Below are positions 53,441 through 62,505 of a stretch of DNA of 64,000 nt, piece by piece; position 1 is the stretch's first letter, and each line of letters begins with the position of its first letter. The notes below the pieces were generated by a model. The model worked only from the letters and a program-made list of their open reading frames with translations. It did not search any database and was not told where the DNA came from. Source of the stretch: Anabaena minutissima FACHB-250 (lineage in GTDB: Bacteria; Cyanobacteriota; Cyanobacteriia; Cyanobacteriales; Nostocaceae); the NCBI RefSeq assembly GCF_014697125.1, contig NZ_JACJRG010000029.1:1-64000 (forward strand). Direction: 5' to 3'. A program made the position numbers and the translations under genes.

Positions 53441-54164
53441 AGGACTCTGTTTTTAACGTTGCGTAGCTTAACTATATTATTGGTCAATTTCAACAGTTTA
53501 CCTTGCCACAATGCTGACGTAGACTATGCCAAGCTACTAACGCATGACTTTCTTGCTAGTGTCCGTCTTTAGCTCAACCGCGATCGTCCATAGCCAAATA
53601 CTGGGTTTTTGGGGATATTTTTGAAGTTGTTTAAAACATCATAAATTGGCGTTGCATATTGGCAGGATGAATTGAGATTTTTGATCAACGCTAAACGCGT
53701 AACACACTTACAAATAATTTGATATACATAAAAATTTAATATTTAAATGAAAATTTGCCGAAAATTTTAAAGATTTGATGAATCACCCGTAAAAACCCTC
53801 AGAGATGGTGAATATAAAGCTACAATTCTCGTTAGAGAATAAAATTAACGATACCAAGTACAAATATCAACACCCACAAAAATCTATTGTTTTGGTAATT
53901 TCATTTAGATGGAATCTCAAAACCAATAACTTAATTCGTAGAAAGAGATTGATATCTTACTCCTAAGTAATTTCTCTAGAGTAATTCGTAAAGATTCGTA
54001 TTATGTATTTCTATAATCACGTAAGAAGTAAGATTGTATCTCTCAATAAAAGTATATGTGCTGCAAAAGTTTTCCAAAAACAGCCCTAAGCACTGCATCA
54101 AAACTCAGTTGACATTGACTGTACACGTTTTTTCAGGCTGATCTACAAAACTTATCTACAGCTC
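53441..54164. other. 724-bp A/T-rich divergent spacer
   Basis: It separates glyS from the glycosyltransferase gene. It contains three aattcgta units (53934-54001), a gttgacattgac motif at 54107-54118, and a long A/T-rich stretch at 53700-53780. No ORF, tRNA or known RNA was recognised. The glycosyltransferase may have a long untranslated leader. Confidence 0.5.
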
Positions 54165-55457
54165 ATGCAAATTCTGATTTATTCTTACAACTACCATCCA
54201 GAGCCGATTGGCATCGCGCCTCTGATCACCGAACTAGCAGAAGGTTTAGTAGAGCAGGGTCATGAAGTACGGGTAATTACGGGAATGCCTAACTATCCCC
54301 AACGAGAAATTTACGAAGGATATCGGGGTAAATGGTACATTACAGAAAAAAAGAATGGCGTGAAGATTCAGCGTAGTTATCTGCGAATTAAATCAAAACC
54401 CAATTTGATAGATCGGTTGCTTTTAGAATTAAGTTTTATATTTACCAGTTTGCCGCAAGCCTTTAATGGTAAGCGGCCTGATGTCATTCTCCTCACAATA
54501 CCGCCATTACTAGTTTCACTAGCAGCGATCTTACTAGGTCGTCTGTATAAATGTCCTGTGGTACTAAACGTACAAGATATTTTACCAGAAGCAGCTATTC
54601 GTGTCGGACTGATGACAAATAAGCTAATGATTCGCTTCTGTGAAGCTATAGAAAAATTTGCCTATCGTCATGCGACTAGAATTAGCGTAATTTCTGATGG
54701 CTTTTTAGAAAATTTAGTGAATAAGGGAGTCAATCCCCAAAAGATGGTTTGTATTCCCAATTGGGTCAATGTTAATTTCATTCGTCCCTTACCTAAGAGT
54801 AACCCTTGGAGAACTACTCACCAACTAGATGGCAAATTTGTGGTGATGTACTCTGGTAACATTGCTCTGACACAAGGCCTAGAAACTGTCATCGCCGCCG
54901 CCGCTTATTTGCGTCATATTCCAGATATTAGTTTTGTGATTGTGGGTGAATCTACAGCCTTGATCAGATTGCAGCAACATTGTCTAGCTTGTGGTGCAGA
55001 TAACGTTTTACTCCTACCATTGCAAAAGAGAGAACAATTACCCCAAATGTTAGCAACTGCTGATGTGGGCTTGATTGTGCAGAAAAGTAATGTGATTTCC
55101 TTCAATATGCCTTCTAAGATTCCTCTATTGTTAGCAGCTGGCCGTCCCGTAGTAGGTTCAGTACCAGCCACTGGAACAGCAGCCAAAGTAATTACCGAGA
55201 GTGGTGGCGGTGTAATTGTAGAACCAGAGTCTTCAGAAGCATTAGCCGCAGCCGTGTTGGAGTTATACAATGATTCTGAACTAGCCGCTAAGTTAGGATA
55301 TAAAGGTAGACAATTTGCTCTAGAGAAATTTTCTTTTGAGCAGGCAATTGAGAAGTATGAAGATTTATTTTGTGATGTCGTAGGTCAAAGACGACCAAGT
55401 TTAGATAAAGCAAAAAAAATGAGTCAGCAGAAATCAGTTGTAGACATTTCCAAATAA
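54165..55457 (+). CDS. WcaI-type family-4 glycosyltransferase
   Basis: This 430-aa protein is of the GT4 family with N-terminal ILIYSYNYHPEPIGIAPL (ends ILIYSYNYHPEP and IAPL), typical of WcaI-like colanic acid glycosyltransferases, and PDVILLTIPPLL. The C-terminal nucleotide-sugar site has MYSGNIALTQGLETV and FNMPSKIPLLLAAGRPVVG (ends FNMPSKIP and GRPVVG). It probably builds an exopolysaccharide repeat unit. The following polysaccharide deacetylase gene, 33 bp away, supports a glycan pathway. Confidence 0.9.
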   Translation: MQILIYSYNYHPEPIGIAPLITELAEGLVEQGHEVRVITGMPNYPQREIYEGYRGKWYITEKKNGVKIQRSYLRIKSKPNLIDRLLLELSFIFTSLPQAFNGKRPDVILLTIPPLLVSLAAILLGRLYKCPVVLNVQDILPEAAIRVGLMTNKLMIRFCEAIEKFAYRHATRISVISDGFLENLVNKGVNPQKMVCIPNWVNVNFIRPLPKSNPWRTTHQLDGKFVVMYSGNIALTQGLETVIAAAAYLRHIPDISFVIVGESTALIRLQQHCLACGADNVLLLPLQKREQLPQMLATADVGLIVQKSNVISFNMPSKIPLLLAAGRPVVGSVPATGTAAKVITESGGGVIVEPESSEALAAAVLELYNDSELAAKLGYKGRQFALEKFSFEQAIEKYEDLFCDVVGQRRPSLDKAKKMSQQKSVVDISK

Positions 55458-55490
55458 CCCCTGTCACCTGTCACCTGTTCCCTATCAAGA

Positions 55491-56171
55491 ATGGAACTTG
55501 CTCCCCTATTACCAATAGCTTACCGGATTCTCCAACCGACTTTTCCCAACTGTCTATGGCGTGGAAATCTTCACACTAAAACAATCGCCCTCACTTTTGA
55601 TGATGGGCCTCATCCCCAATACACACCCCAAGTGCTAGCAGTGTTAGATCGGTACAACATCAAAGCTAGCTTTTTTTGGTTGGGTGCTTGCGTCAACCAT
55701 TCACCAACCATTGCCAAAGCAGTGAGCGATCGCGGACACTGGATAGGGTTACATGGTTATGATCATCGCTCTTTTACTAGGCTCTCACCCAAAGACCTCA
55801 AAGAAAGTTTAGAAAAAACTCAAACCGCTATTTATCATGCTTGCGATATCCTACCTGTAAAAGTCCGAGATGTCAGACCTCCCAATGGGTTATTTACACC
55901 TAAAACTCTCAACTTATTTAGACAATGGCAATATCGTCCGGTAATGTGGAGTGTTGTCCCAGAAGATTGGGTCAGACCAGGAGTAAATAAAGTAGTACAG
56001 CGAGTCATAAAGCAAGTACAAAACGGCTCATTAATTGTTTTACATGATGGTGCTTGTGGTGGACAAGATGTGGCCGCAACCATCCAAATTCTCATCCCTC
56101 ATCTGCTACAAACTGGTTATCAATTTGTAACCGTTGATGCCCTATGGCAACAAACTCAAGCCAACTTTTGA
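55491..56171 (+). CDS. Polysaccharide deacetylase
   Basis: This 226-aa NodB-type esterase has TFDDGPHP with Asp37/Asp38, the zinc ligand pair His88/His92 in GLHGYDHRSF, RPPNG at about 129 and LHDGACGG near the end (catalytic His). It would remove N-acetyl groups from a polysaccharide or peptidoglycan. There is no clear signal peptide, so it may act in the cytoplasm or use another export signal. It is cotranscribed with the upstream glycosyltransferase. Confidence 0.92.
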   Translation: MELAPLLPIAYRILQPTFPNCLWRGNLHTKTIALTFDDGPHPQYTPQVLAVLDRYNIKASFFWLGACVNHSPTIAKAVSDRGHWIGLHGYDHRSFTRLSPKDLKESLEKTQTAIYHACDILPVKVRDVRPPNGLFTPKTLNLFRQWQYRPVMWSVVPEDWVRPGVNKVVQRVIKQVQNGSLIVLHDGACGGQDVAATIQILIPHLLQTGYQFVTVDALWQQTQANF

Positions 56172-56332
56172 CAAAGTACAGAATTTACCACAACTAAGCA
56201 TAAAAACTTATTAATGCCTACTTTCCCCGCAGAAACTAAGCTGATTTTGACTACTATAGCTTGATTTTCAAAGGGAATTTTAAATTCTGGGAAACACGAA
56301 AAAATCTATCCCATAAAATCTGTTAGTAAGGA

Positions 56333-56394
56333 GTGTCAGTACAAATAATTTCTTGGTATCGCAAGGTTTGATCTGGCTGACACACCCTACATAA
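56333..56394. repeat. gtgtcag/ctgacac inverted repeat with gtagggtg-type end
   Basis: gtgtcag near 56334 pairs with ctgacac near 56378. The right end, ctgacacaccctaca, is the complement of the tgtagggtg motif of 14675 and 11693. Confidence 0.6.
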
Positions 56395-56423
56395 CATATT
56401 TAGATATCTTTCAAAGATATGTT

Positions 56424-56765
56424 TCAGGTGCTTTTAACTTGTGGTTGCTGAGTGACCTCGGTATCAGAAGTATTAACTGGAATAGGCTCATGATTTCCTA
56501 ACAGTTGATGTAAGTCATTTAATGAAGCGGGTTTAGCTACAGACTCATCTGTTGACTCGCTTGTATAGTCTATTAGGTCTTCTACTTGACAATTCAAGGC
56601 TTTACAAAACCTAATAATTCTTTCAATATGATCTGTCCCAGTTCGTCCGCTTTCCCAGTTTTGAATAGTGCTTTCAGTTACGCCTACAAGACGGGACAGT
56701 TCAAGCTGGGTTAGCCCTGCTTTTTCTCGAAGCAAAGCGATCCTTGGTTTTGGCTTTTGTTTCAC
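56424..56765 (-). CDS. XRE-family helix-turn-helix protein
   Basis: In this 113-aa protein, residues 8-63 form the Cro/CI-type HTH: ALLREKAGLTQLELSRLVGV (ends ALLREKAGL and LSRLVGV), TESTIQNWESGRTG, then FCKALNCQVEDL. The C-terminal 45 residues are polar and disordered-looking. DNA target unknown. It stands alone, with 355 bp of A/T-rich DNA upstream, and there is no evident toxin partner. Confidence 0.92.
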   Translation of the reverse strand: MKQKPKPRIALLREKAGLTQLELSRLVGVTESTIQNWESGRTGTDHIERIIRFCKALNCQVEDLIDYTSESTDESVAKPASLNDLHQLLGNHEPIPVNTSDTEVTQQPQVKST

Positions 56766-57120
56766 AGCTACAGCACTTTTATCTATCTATAGTCGTAGAT
56801 CGTAGCACCAAAGAAAACCTACGCCTATAAAATTACTAAAAAACTTTTGTATATTTGTTAAAATATTTTACATACGGGACTAGCAATAAATAAGATTTAT
56901 CTATACTTTCAAAGCAACACCGAAAAATATTTTGCTCTGGTAGGATCTCATACTCTTTTAGAGTTTAAAATTTGCTAAAAGTCTGCGGTGTCAGTTTCCG
57001 AAGTTTTGGCAATGGCATGAACCTTTATATGCAGCTTGGCTTTTCTTATTAGGCTAGATATAAAATATCGTCCGTCGATTCTAGTATAATTTAGCGAAGC
57101 TAACCCAGAATAGCACGATT
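56766..57120. other. A/T-rich spacer
   Basis: Upstream of the XRE gene and downstream of the PIN gene. No hairpin, RNA gene or ORF was recognised. The XRE promoter should be here, reading leftwards. Confidence 0.4.
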
Positions 57121-57564
57121 TTAGAAAGATACCTGCAACTGAGTTTCTAGATTAACACGCAACCACAAATCGCGAAAAGACCAAATGTGAAACCTATTAA
57201 CCACATCTCTAAAATCTTCTGGCTGATTAGTAATAATTGCATTCAATTGATAATGATTGAGACACACTACCTCTACAGCAGATTCAAAGTTTTTTAAAGG
57301 TGATAAACGTGCTGTGTGCATCATACTTTGGTCAACAATACAAATTTTAATATTTTCTTCTAACCAATCAACTACTATATTAGCCATCTGACGATTTTTT
57401 AAACAAGCAGTATAGGCATAAATTTTCTGCAAGCCAACATTTGTTAAGTACATTTGAATAGATGAATCTACCATTTCTAATAATTTGGTAACATCGGCTG
57501 TTAATTCACTCCGATTCATGACAGCTTCTAAGATTAAATCAGCATCAATTAAAATTCTGAACAC
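57121..57564 (-). CDS. PIN-domain-like protein
   Basis: This 147-aa protein starts MFRILIDADLILEAVMNR, with Asp7 and Asp9 in the usual first acidic site of PIN nucleases. The ESAVEVVCLNHYQLNAIITNQPEDF block (ends ESAVEVV and ITNQPEDF) matches the second acidic region and the IVTRNxxDF-type motif, with one position altered. PIN domains cut RNA, usually as VapC toxins. No VapB-type antitoxin lies beside it, so an orphan or non-toxin role is possible. Confidence 0.75.
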   Translation of the reverse strand: MFRILIDADLILEAVMNRSELTADVTKLLEMVDSSIQMYLTNVGLQKIYAYTACLKNRQMANIVVDWLEENIKICIVDQSMMHTARLSPLKNFESAVEVVCLNHYQLNAIITNQPEDFRDVVNRFHIWSFRDLWLRVNLETQLQVSF

Positions 57565-58504
57565 TTTTAAATTTCCCTCTGAGAATTATCGATATATTTA
57601 TCAGAAATTTTAGGACTACATTTATCAATATCCCGAAAGTTAGTAATATTTCTATTAATCAATCAGTACATAAATTTCAAATATCAACATTTTTTTCGCT
57701 CAAACCATTCAATTAAACAAGTTTGCAAGTAAGTAATTTACAGAACTTAGGTATCAAAGCAAGATATCAAGTCTGTTTTACTTCTACCAATTCTCCAGAA
57801 ATAGGCAACAAATACAAACTCAGAAACCCTTGCGACATATGGCTTTATGAATTTTGTAGGCATAGCCTTTTCATCCCTACAAGACGCTATGCGTTGGCGT
57901 TAGCCTCTGTCTACGACACGCTCCGCGTTCGCGCAGCGTCCCGCAGGGAACGTAGAGAACCTGTAGGGTATTTAGAATTTTGAATTGGCATTCCGTCTAG
58001 TTTACGGAACTCTCACTACAGACTCCTGCATTTTTATCTAGTAGATACAACCTGAAGAAATAAGATTCCTGTAATTATTGTAAAATAAGCTTAAAATCGG
58101 GACTAAAATATCTGTAAGTCGTTAGACATTCATCAATTTCTACTCTTTAGTTTCCAAAAGTAGTTGAAATGTCTAAGCACTGACATTGATTTGACACCGA
58201 TTGACACGGGAAGAACAGTAAATGGAATGACGCAAAATTATTGTTGATAGTTCCAAGAAGATCCCAAGAGTATTTTAAAATAATAAAGTTACTATTGATA
58301 CTAGTAATCATCTGATGTCAGTATTTTATATGCTGAGGAGAAACAGTTAACTATTGAAAAGTTACCGCTTTTTGGTCAATGCTGATATTTAGAGAAAAAT
58401 TACAGATTGACCATGACATTTGATCAGCTTAAATAATTCCGCATAGAAGCGTAAACCCTCTTGGGTAATGGTAAAGAAATTCAATGTGAGCGATCGCAGT
58501 TTAG
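57565..58504. other. 940-bp spacer with one GC-rich repeat block
   Basis: It comprises A/T-rich DNA, a GC-rich mosaic repeat at 57860-57965 and, at about 58185-58208, a gattgaca duplication. Small frames here lie in repeats or have random composition. No RNA gene was recognised. Confidence 0.5.
57860..57965. repeat. GC-rich mosaic repeat
   Basis: It is composed of gctatgcgttggcgttagcc, ctacgacacgctccgcg and cgcgcagcgtcccgcaggga type blocks, related to 5130-5175 and 38560-38600. It creates a spurious 86-codon frame. Confidence 0.7.
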
Positions 58505-58846
58505 TTAGCGTGATTCTAGTTTAGAAACTCGCATCTCTAAGTTATTAACTTGTTGCTTTAATTCGACTACTAAAGTTGCCAACCTGTCAAACATCTGCTC
58601 CTGCTCTGATTGTGATATAGTTCTTCTCGAACCTGGAGGTATTGTAATTGGTGTTCTTGGGGATGGAGACTGTCGATTTTGATTGAATCTTGATTCTATT
58701 TGATTTAACCGTAACTCAACACGATTTAAATCCACTTGTAAATTATTCAAGCGAGATTCAACTTGCTGTGATGTAGCAGGGTTCGAGAGTAACCCCAGCC
58801 AGATAATAATTACTAAAGACACAGCAAGCAATAATCTGCGAAACAT
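58505..58846 (-). CDS. Small exported coiled-coil protein
   Basis: This 113-aa protein starts MFRRLLLAVSLVIIIWLGLL (58846); the longer start at 58885 is less likely. A signal peptide probably ends near ATSQQ. Two heptad-type helices follow: NNLQVDLNRVELRLNQIESRF (ends NNLQVDLN and NQIESRF) and EQMFDRLATLVVELKQQVNN (ends EQMFDRLA and KQQVNN), split by a Pro/Ser/Thr linker. Probably a periplasmic oligomer. Function unknown. It is a single gene, with gene-free DNA on both sides. Confidence 0.7.
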   Translation of the reverse strand: MFRRLLLAVSLVIIIWLGLLSNPATSQQVESRLNNLQVDLNRVELRLNQIESRFNQNRQSPSPRTPITIPPGSRRTISQSEQEQMFDRLATLVVELKQQVNNLEMRVSKLESR

Positions 58847-59154
58847 TGTATTAACTCCAAAAGAGGGAGATAAGTAGTTAGGCATAATTAAATATACAAA
58901 AAAACCTAGTTTGTAGTTGTAGCTTATTACCAGGACAAAAATATCATTAGGAATAAAGTTTTTACTACAAACTTTAATTTATTAATTCCTAGCTACTTAG
59001 TGATGTACATTTATTATTTTAGCAATTCTCTGATATGGCATTTCTTCATAGGCATATCATAGCCCCTTTCTCACAGCAAAGAGAAGTCTGAGCGGCGGTT
59101 TCTGCCGAACAGAACTTCGAGGGAGGAGGTTATTTCGAGAAAAATTATACGTTA
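58847..59154. other. 308-bp spacer
   Basis: A/T-rich, upstream of the coiled-coil gene and downstream of the SDR-CIA30 gene. A tagcccctttctcacagc stretch near 59060 is the only GC-richer part. No structure was recognised. Confidence 0.4.
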
Positions 59155-60636
59155 TTAATCAGGTTTTAAGTGAGAAAATAAATCTTGCCAATTAATATTT
59201 TGAGGAGTATTAGTTCCTTCTTTCACCTCAAAGGTTAAATTACAGGCATTATGTTGATTTAAAGCTTGTACACATAATTCTGCTATGTCTTCACGGCTGA
59301 TTTTGCCTTTTATATTATCACCTTGCTCAAAAATTAACTCTTTACCTCCTACTTCTTCTGTTAATGCACAGGGTCTAATAATTGTATAGGGAATGCTACT
59401 GGCTCTTAAACTATCTTCCCCTTTTAATTTCCAAGTTAAAATACCTCCCAGTTGGTCATTTAACCTCACTGCTGGCGGTTCTTCATCTAAATTAATTCCC
59501 GGTCTTCCAGGACGAGTTACACCTGCGGAACTAACGTGAACAAATTGTGGTGTAGTTTTTCCCCCATAAGCTTTCATAGATTCCAACTGCAAAGCAAAGT
59601 CACCTGCTGAAAAATGGGGATTTAACGCACCATCATATTCAAATTTGCTCAACATCAGTTGAAAAGAACTAATTGTACTTTGATCAATTGCTGGAGCATC
59701 TTTAACTATTTTGGCTCGAAATACAGGTACAAAATCAGTAAAGGGAATGCGGACATTAATCCAAGTGTTAGCTACAGTATCAAATGAATAGCTATAACCT
59801 AATCCGTCCCATTTGCTATCAGTCCGCAGGAAGAGTTTATAACGCTGTCCATCACCTTTAACACGCAATTCTACACCTGTATAGCCAGATAAATTAAAAG
59901 GTGGCTCAAAATTTTTCGTTCTCACAGATGCAAATCCACCAGAATTAGCTGTGGAAACATTACCAGTAAACACAGCAGTGTTATCTAACAACTGCATATT
60001 ACTCGCACTTACGCCTCCCATAACGACATCATCTAGCGCACCCCAGATATTTCTTAATTCTGTGGAGGGATTTGTAAAATCAAATATAAGTTTTTCATCG
60101 GCTGAGGATAGATATTTTGCAGCCGCATCAACTAAGTTTTTCACTCCTTGATATTCTACAGTTTCAGGAGTGTCACCCACAATTTCTGGTTGGTAAAATT
60201 TTACACCTTGATAGTATTTAGCCCTATCTGCTGTGTCTCCTTCTACTGGCTGTACACGCACTGCTGTACAACAAATTACGGCTTGAATATTAGCCATAAC
60301 CATTGGAGTTAAAGTTTCTGGTTTAGTGATATCCGCAGCTACTAAATCAACATTATTACTAAGAATTGACCGGGCTTTATCAATATCTCGCACTAGTGCG
60401 CGGACTTTATAACCTCGTTCTAACAACCGCTTAACTACTCTTTTACCAACGCCACCTGTTGCACCTGCTACTAGTATTACACCCACGTTTTTTGCTCCAT
60501 TAGGTAGATATTGATGATCATGGGGGCGACCTTGGATTAATTGCTGTACCCAGGTCAGGAAAGGAAATACCTCGAAGTAGGTCAAGGTTTCAACAAATCT
60601 GCCTAAGTCCCATTGAGAACGATTTTTATCAGCCAC
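59155..60636 (-). CDS. NmrA-like SDR with inserted CIA30 domain (HCF173-like)
   Basis: In this 493-aa protein, an atypical short-chain dehydrogenase fold (VAGATGGVGKRVV, glycines 58, 61, 64; VRALVRD) is split by a CIA30 domain at about 181-353 (LIFDFTNPSTELRNIWGAL, ends LIFDFTNPS and NIWGAL; DDVVMGGVSAS; MKAYGG). The Rossmann part then resumes (FVHVSSAGVTRPG, SIPYTIIRP). Plant HCF173, which has this build, is needed for translation of psbA mRNA. A role in PSII biogenesis here is inferred from the architecture only. Start ATG 60636. Confidence 0.88.
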   Translation of the reverse strand: MADKNRSQWDLGRFVETLTYFEVFPFLTWVQQLIQGRPHDHQYLPNGAKNVGVILVAGATGGVGKRVVKRLLERGYKVRALVRDIDKARSILSNNVDLVAADITKPETLTPMVMANIQAVICCTAVRVQPVEGDTADRAKYYQGVKFYQPEIVGDTPETVEYQGVKNLVDAAAKYLSSADEKLIFDFTNPSTELRNIWGALDDVVMGGVSASNMQLLDNTAVFTGNVSTANSGGFASVRTKNFEPPFNLSGYTGVELRVKGDGQRYKLFLRTDSKWDGLGYSYSFDTVANTWINVRIPFTDFVPVFRAKIVKDAPAIDQSTISSFQLMLSKFEYDGALNPHFSAGDFALQLESMKAYGGKTTPQFVHVSSAGVTRPGRPGINLDEEPPAVRLNDQLGGILTWKLKGEDSLRASSIPYTIIRPCALTEEVGGKELIFEQGDNIKGKISREDIAELCVQALNQHNACNLTFEVKEGTNTPQNINWQDLFSHLKPD

Positions 60637-60662
60637 AGTTGCATCTTCATAATTCTCTTCTT

Positions 60663-60742
60663 GCTACATGATAACGGAGTGGTGAGTGCTGAGTTATGAG
60701 TCCAGAGTAGTGAGTAGTGAGTGGTGAGTGCTGAGTTATGAG
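60663..60742. repeat. gagtggtgagtgctgag repeat block
   Basis: Two rounds of gtggtgagtgctgagttatgag upstream of the SDR-CIA30 gene, belonging to the gtgctgag family seen inside ppc. Confidence 0.75.
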
Positions 60743-60851
60743 TTTTCTATCCTTGGCTGGAGTAACTAGATGATTGATTAGTTAAACAGCTTATTGTTAC
60801 AGCGCGTTAGGATAATTAATTAGGTATGGCTAAATAAATAGAAATTTACTT

Positions 60852-61349
60852 ATGAGTCAACTAGAAAAAGCTCAAGCTGAGTATGAAGATTTTACTCAGG
60901 ATTTTGAGAGTGTGATTATTAGTACAGTCAATGAGCAGAGTATTCCTAATGGAAGCTATACACCCTTTGTCATGGATGATGCGAAGAATATATATATATA
61001 TGTAAGTGGATTATCAACTCACACTCAAAATATTTATGCTAATCCTCATGTATGTGTTTTATTTATTGAGGATGAGACAAAGACTAATCAGATTTTTGCT
61101 CGTCGTCGGTTGAGTTTTGATTGTACTGCTACTCTGATTGAGCGAGAATCTGATATCTGGAATCAAGTAGTTGATCAATTTCAGCAACGTTTTGGTGAAA
61201 TTATCGAAGTTTTGCGCGGCTTGTCTGACTTTCGCATTTTCCGCCTGACTCCTACGCAGGGAAGATTTGTGATTGGGTTTGGAGCAGCATACCATATCAG
61301 TGGCGATCGCCTAAATCAACTCACCCAAATCACTGGCGACAAAGCATAA
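60852..61349 (+). CDS. HugZ-like pyridoxamine-oxidase-fold protein
   Basis: This 165-aa split-barrel protein has ISTVNEQSIPNGSYTPFVMDD (ends ISTVNEQSIP and PFVMDD), IYIYVSGLSTHTQNIYANPHV (ends IYIYVSGLS and YANPHV), VCVLFIEDE and FVIGFGAAYHI. HugZ-family members bind heme or FMN; some open heme. The conserved GFGAAY block near the end is the family signature. It may take part in heme handling, in keeping with the tetrapyrrole needs of a cyanobacterium. It stands alone, with repeat DNA on both sides. Confidence 0.88.
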   Translation: MSQLEKAQAEYEDFTQDFESVIISTVNEQSIPNGSYTPFVMDDAKNIYIYVSGLSTHTQNIYANPHVCVLFIEDETKTNQIFARRRLSFDCTATLIERESDIWNQVVDQFQQRFGEIIEVLRGLSDFRIFRLTPTQGRFVIGFGAAYHISGDRLNQLTQITGDKA

Positions 61350-61440
61350 AAGTGCTGAGTAACGAGTAATGAGTAATGGGTAAAAAGTTAATTCAGCACT
61401 TGAAGTATCCTTAACTTCAATCCACTAGATTTATCTAATA

Positions 61441-61500
61441 ACTAACAGACCACTAACAACTCAGCACCGGCTAAACGCCGCGCTACCGCTAACACTACTC
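61441..61500. repeat. Dispersed repeat (ctcagcac plus GC-rich block)
   Basis: actcagcaccggctaaacgc followed by cgcgctaccgctaaca. Relatives are at 8917-8945 and 23150-23210. Confidence 0.7.
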
Positions 61501-61512
61501 ATCACTAACCCT

Positions 61513-62397
61513 ATGCTTCAGTTTCAACCGCCTGGTTTTGGGCATAAAGTCATCAATACATCTCTAGGAAAAACAGTTTACTATACTCAAACTGCTGCAC
61601 CTTGGCTGAATACTGACACTGAAGACTTACCGCCATTACTATTTCTGCACAATTTTGGTGGTGGTGCATCTGCTTACGAATGGTCAAAAGTTTACCCAGC
61701 TTTTGCTTTTACTCATCGCATCCTCGCGCCAGATTTAATTGGTTGGGGGGAATCTGCTCATCCAGTTCGAGATTTTCAAATTCAAGACTACCTGACAACT
61801 ATTGCTGAATTTATCACCCAAACTTGTCACCAACCCGTAACAGTAGTAGCTTCTTCCCTCACTGCGGCTCTGACTATTCGTTTGGCTATTCAGAAACCTG
61901 AGTTATTCAAAAACCTGTGCTTGGTGTGTCCTTCTGGATTTGATGACTTTGGCCAAGGTGCAGGACGCAGACTACCACTACCAATAATTAATACACCCTT
62001 ATTAGATAATCTCATTTATGCCCTTGGGGCTGAAAATGAACTTGCAGTCAGAAATTTTCTAGAAAGTTTCCTGTTTGCTCAACCAAAACGCGTCACTCCA
62101 GAGATAGTGGAAGCTTATCTCACCTCAGCACAGCAACCTAATGCTAAATTTGCGGCTCTAGCATTTTTACGTGGTGACTTGTACTTTGACCTGAGTTTGT
62201 ATATTCAACAACTCAAAATTCCCACAGTATTCTTCTGGGGCGAGAAAGCACAATTTACCAGCATCAAGCTAGGACAGCGGTTGATGAGTTTAAATTTAAG
62301 TGCTATTCGAGAATTTTATGCGATCGCAGATGCAGGGGTCCTACTCCATCTAGAATTACCAGCCGTATTTACTGGTCTATTACAGCGTTTTGTGTAA
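61513..62397 (+). CDS. Alpha/beta hydrolase
   Basis: This 294-aa protein has an alpha/beta-hydrolase fold, with oxyanion region LLFLHNFGGGASAYEW, DLIGWGESAHP and nucleophile region VVASSLTAAL. The likely nucleophile is Ser115, set in Ala-Ser-Ser-Leu-Thr rather than the usual Gly-x-Ser-x-Gly. C-terminal ADAGVLLHLELPAVF carries the catalytic His. Substrate unknown; similar cyanobacterial proteins act on esters or remain uncharacterised. It starts 163 bp after the HugZ-like gene. Confidence 0.88.
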   Translation: MLQFQPPGFGHKVINTSLGKTVYYTQTAAPWLNTDTEDLPPLLFLHNFGGGASAYEWSKVYPAFAFTHRILAPDLIGWGESAHPVRDFQIQDYLTTIAEFITQTCHQPVTVVASSLTAALTIRLAIQKPELFKNLCLVCPSGFDDFGQGAGRRLPLPIINTPLLDNLIYALGAENELAVRNFLESFLFAQPKRVTPEIVEAYLTSAQQPNAKFAALAFLRGDLYFDLSLYIQQLKIPTVFFWGEKAQFTSIKLGQRLMSLNLSAIREFYAIADAGVLLHLELPAVFTGLLQRFV

Positions 62398-62505
62398 AGA
62401 CTTTACCGAATTTTCATATAACTAGTTGTTCGCTGATGAAATTAGATCAGAAAATCAAACAAGTGTGTTTCATCAAAATAACCGGGCTAGTAAGTTCTAT
62501 ACAAA

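Noticed and set aside
57723..57983. 86-codon + frame
   Set aside because: It runs across a GC-rich dispersed repeat, and its second half is only repeat-encoded residues. It has no start context and no family resemblance.
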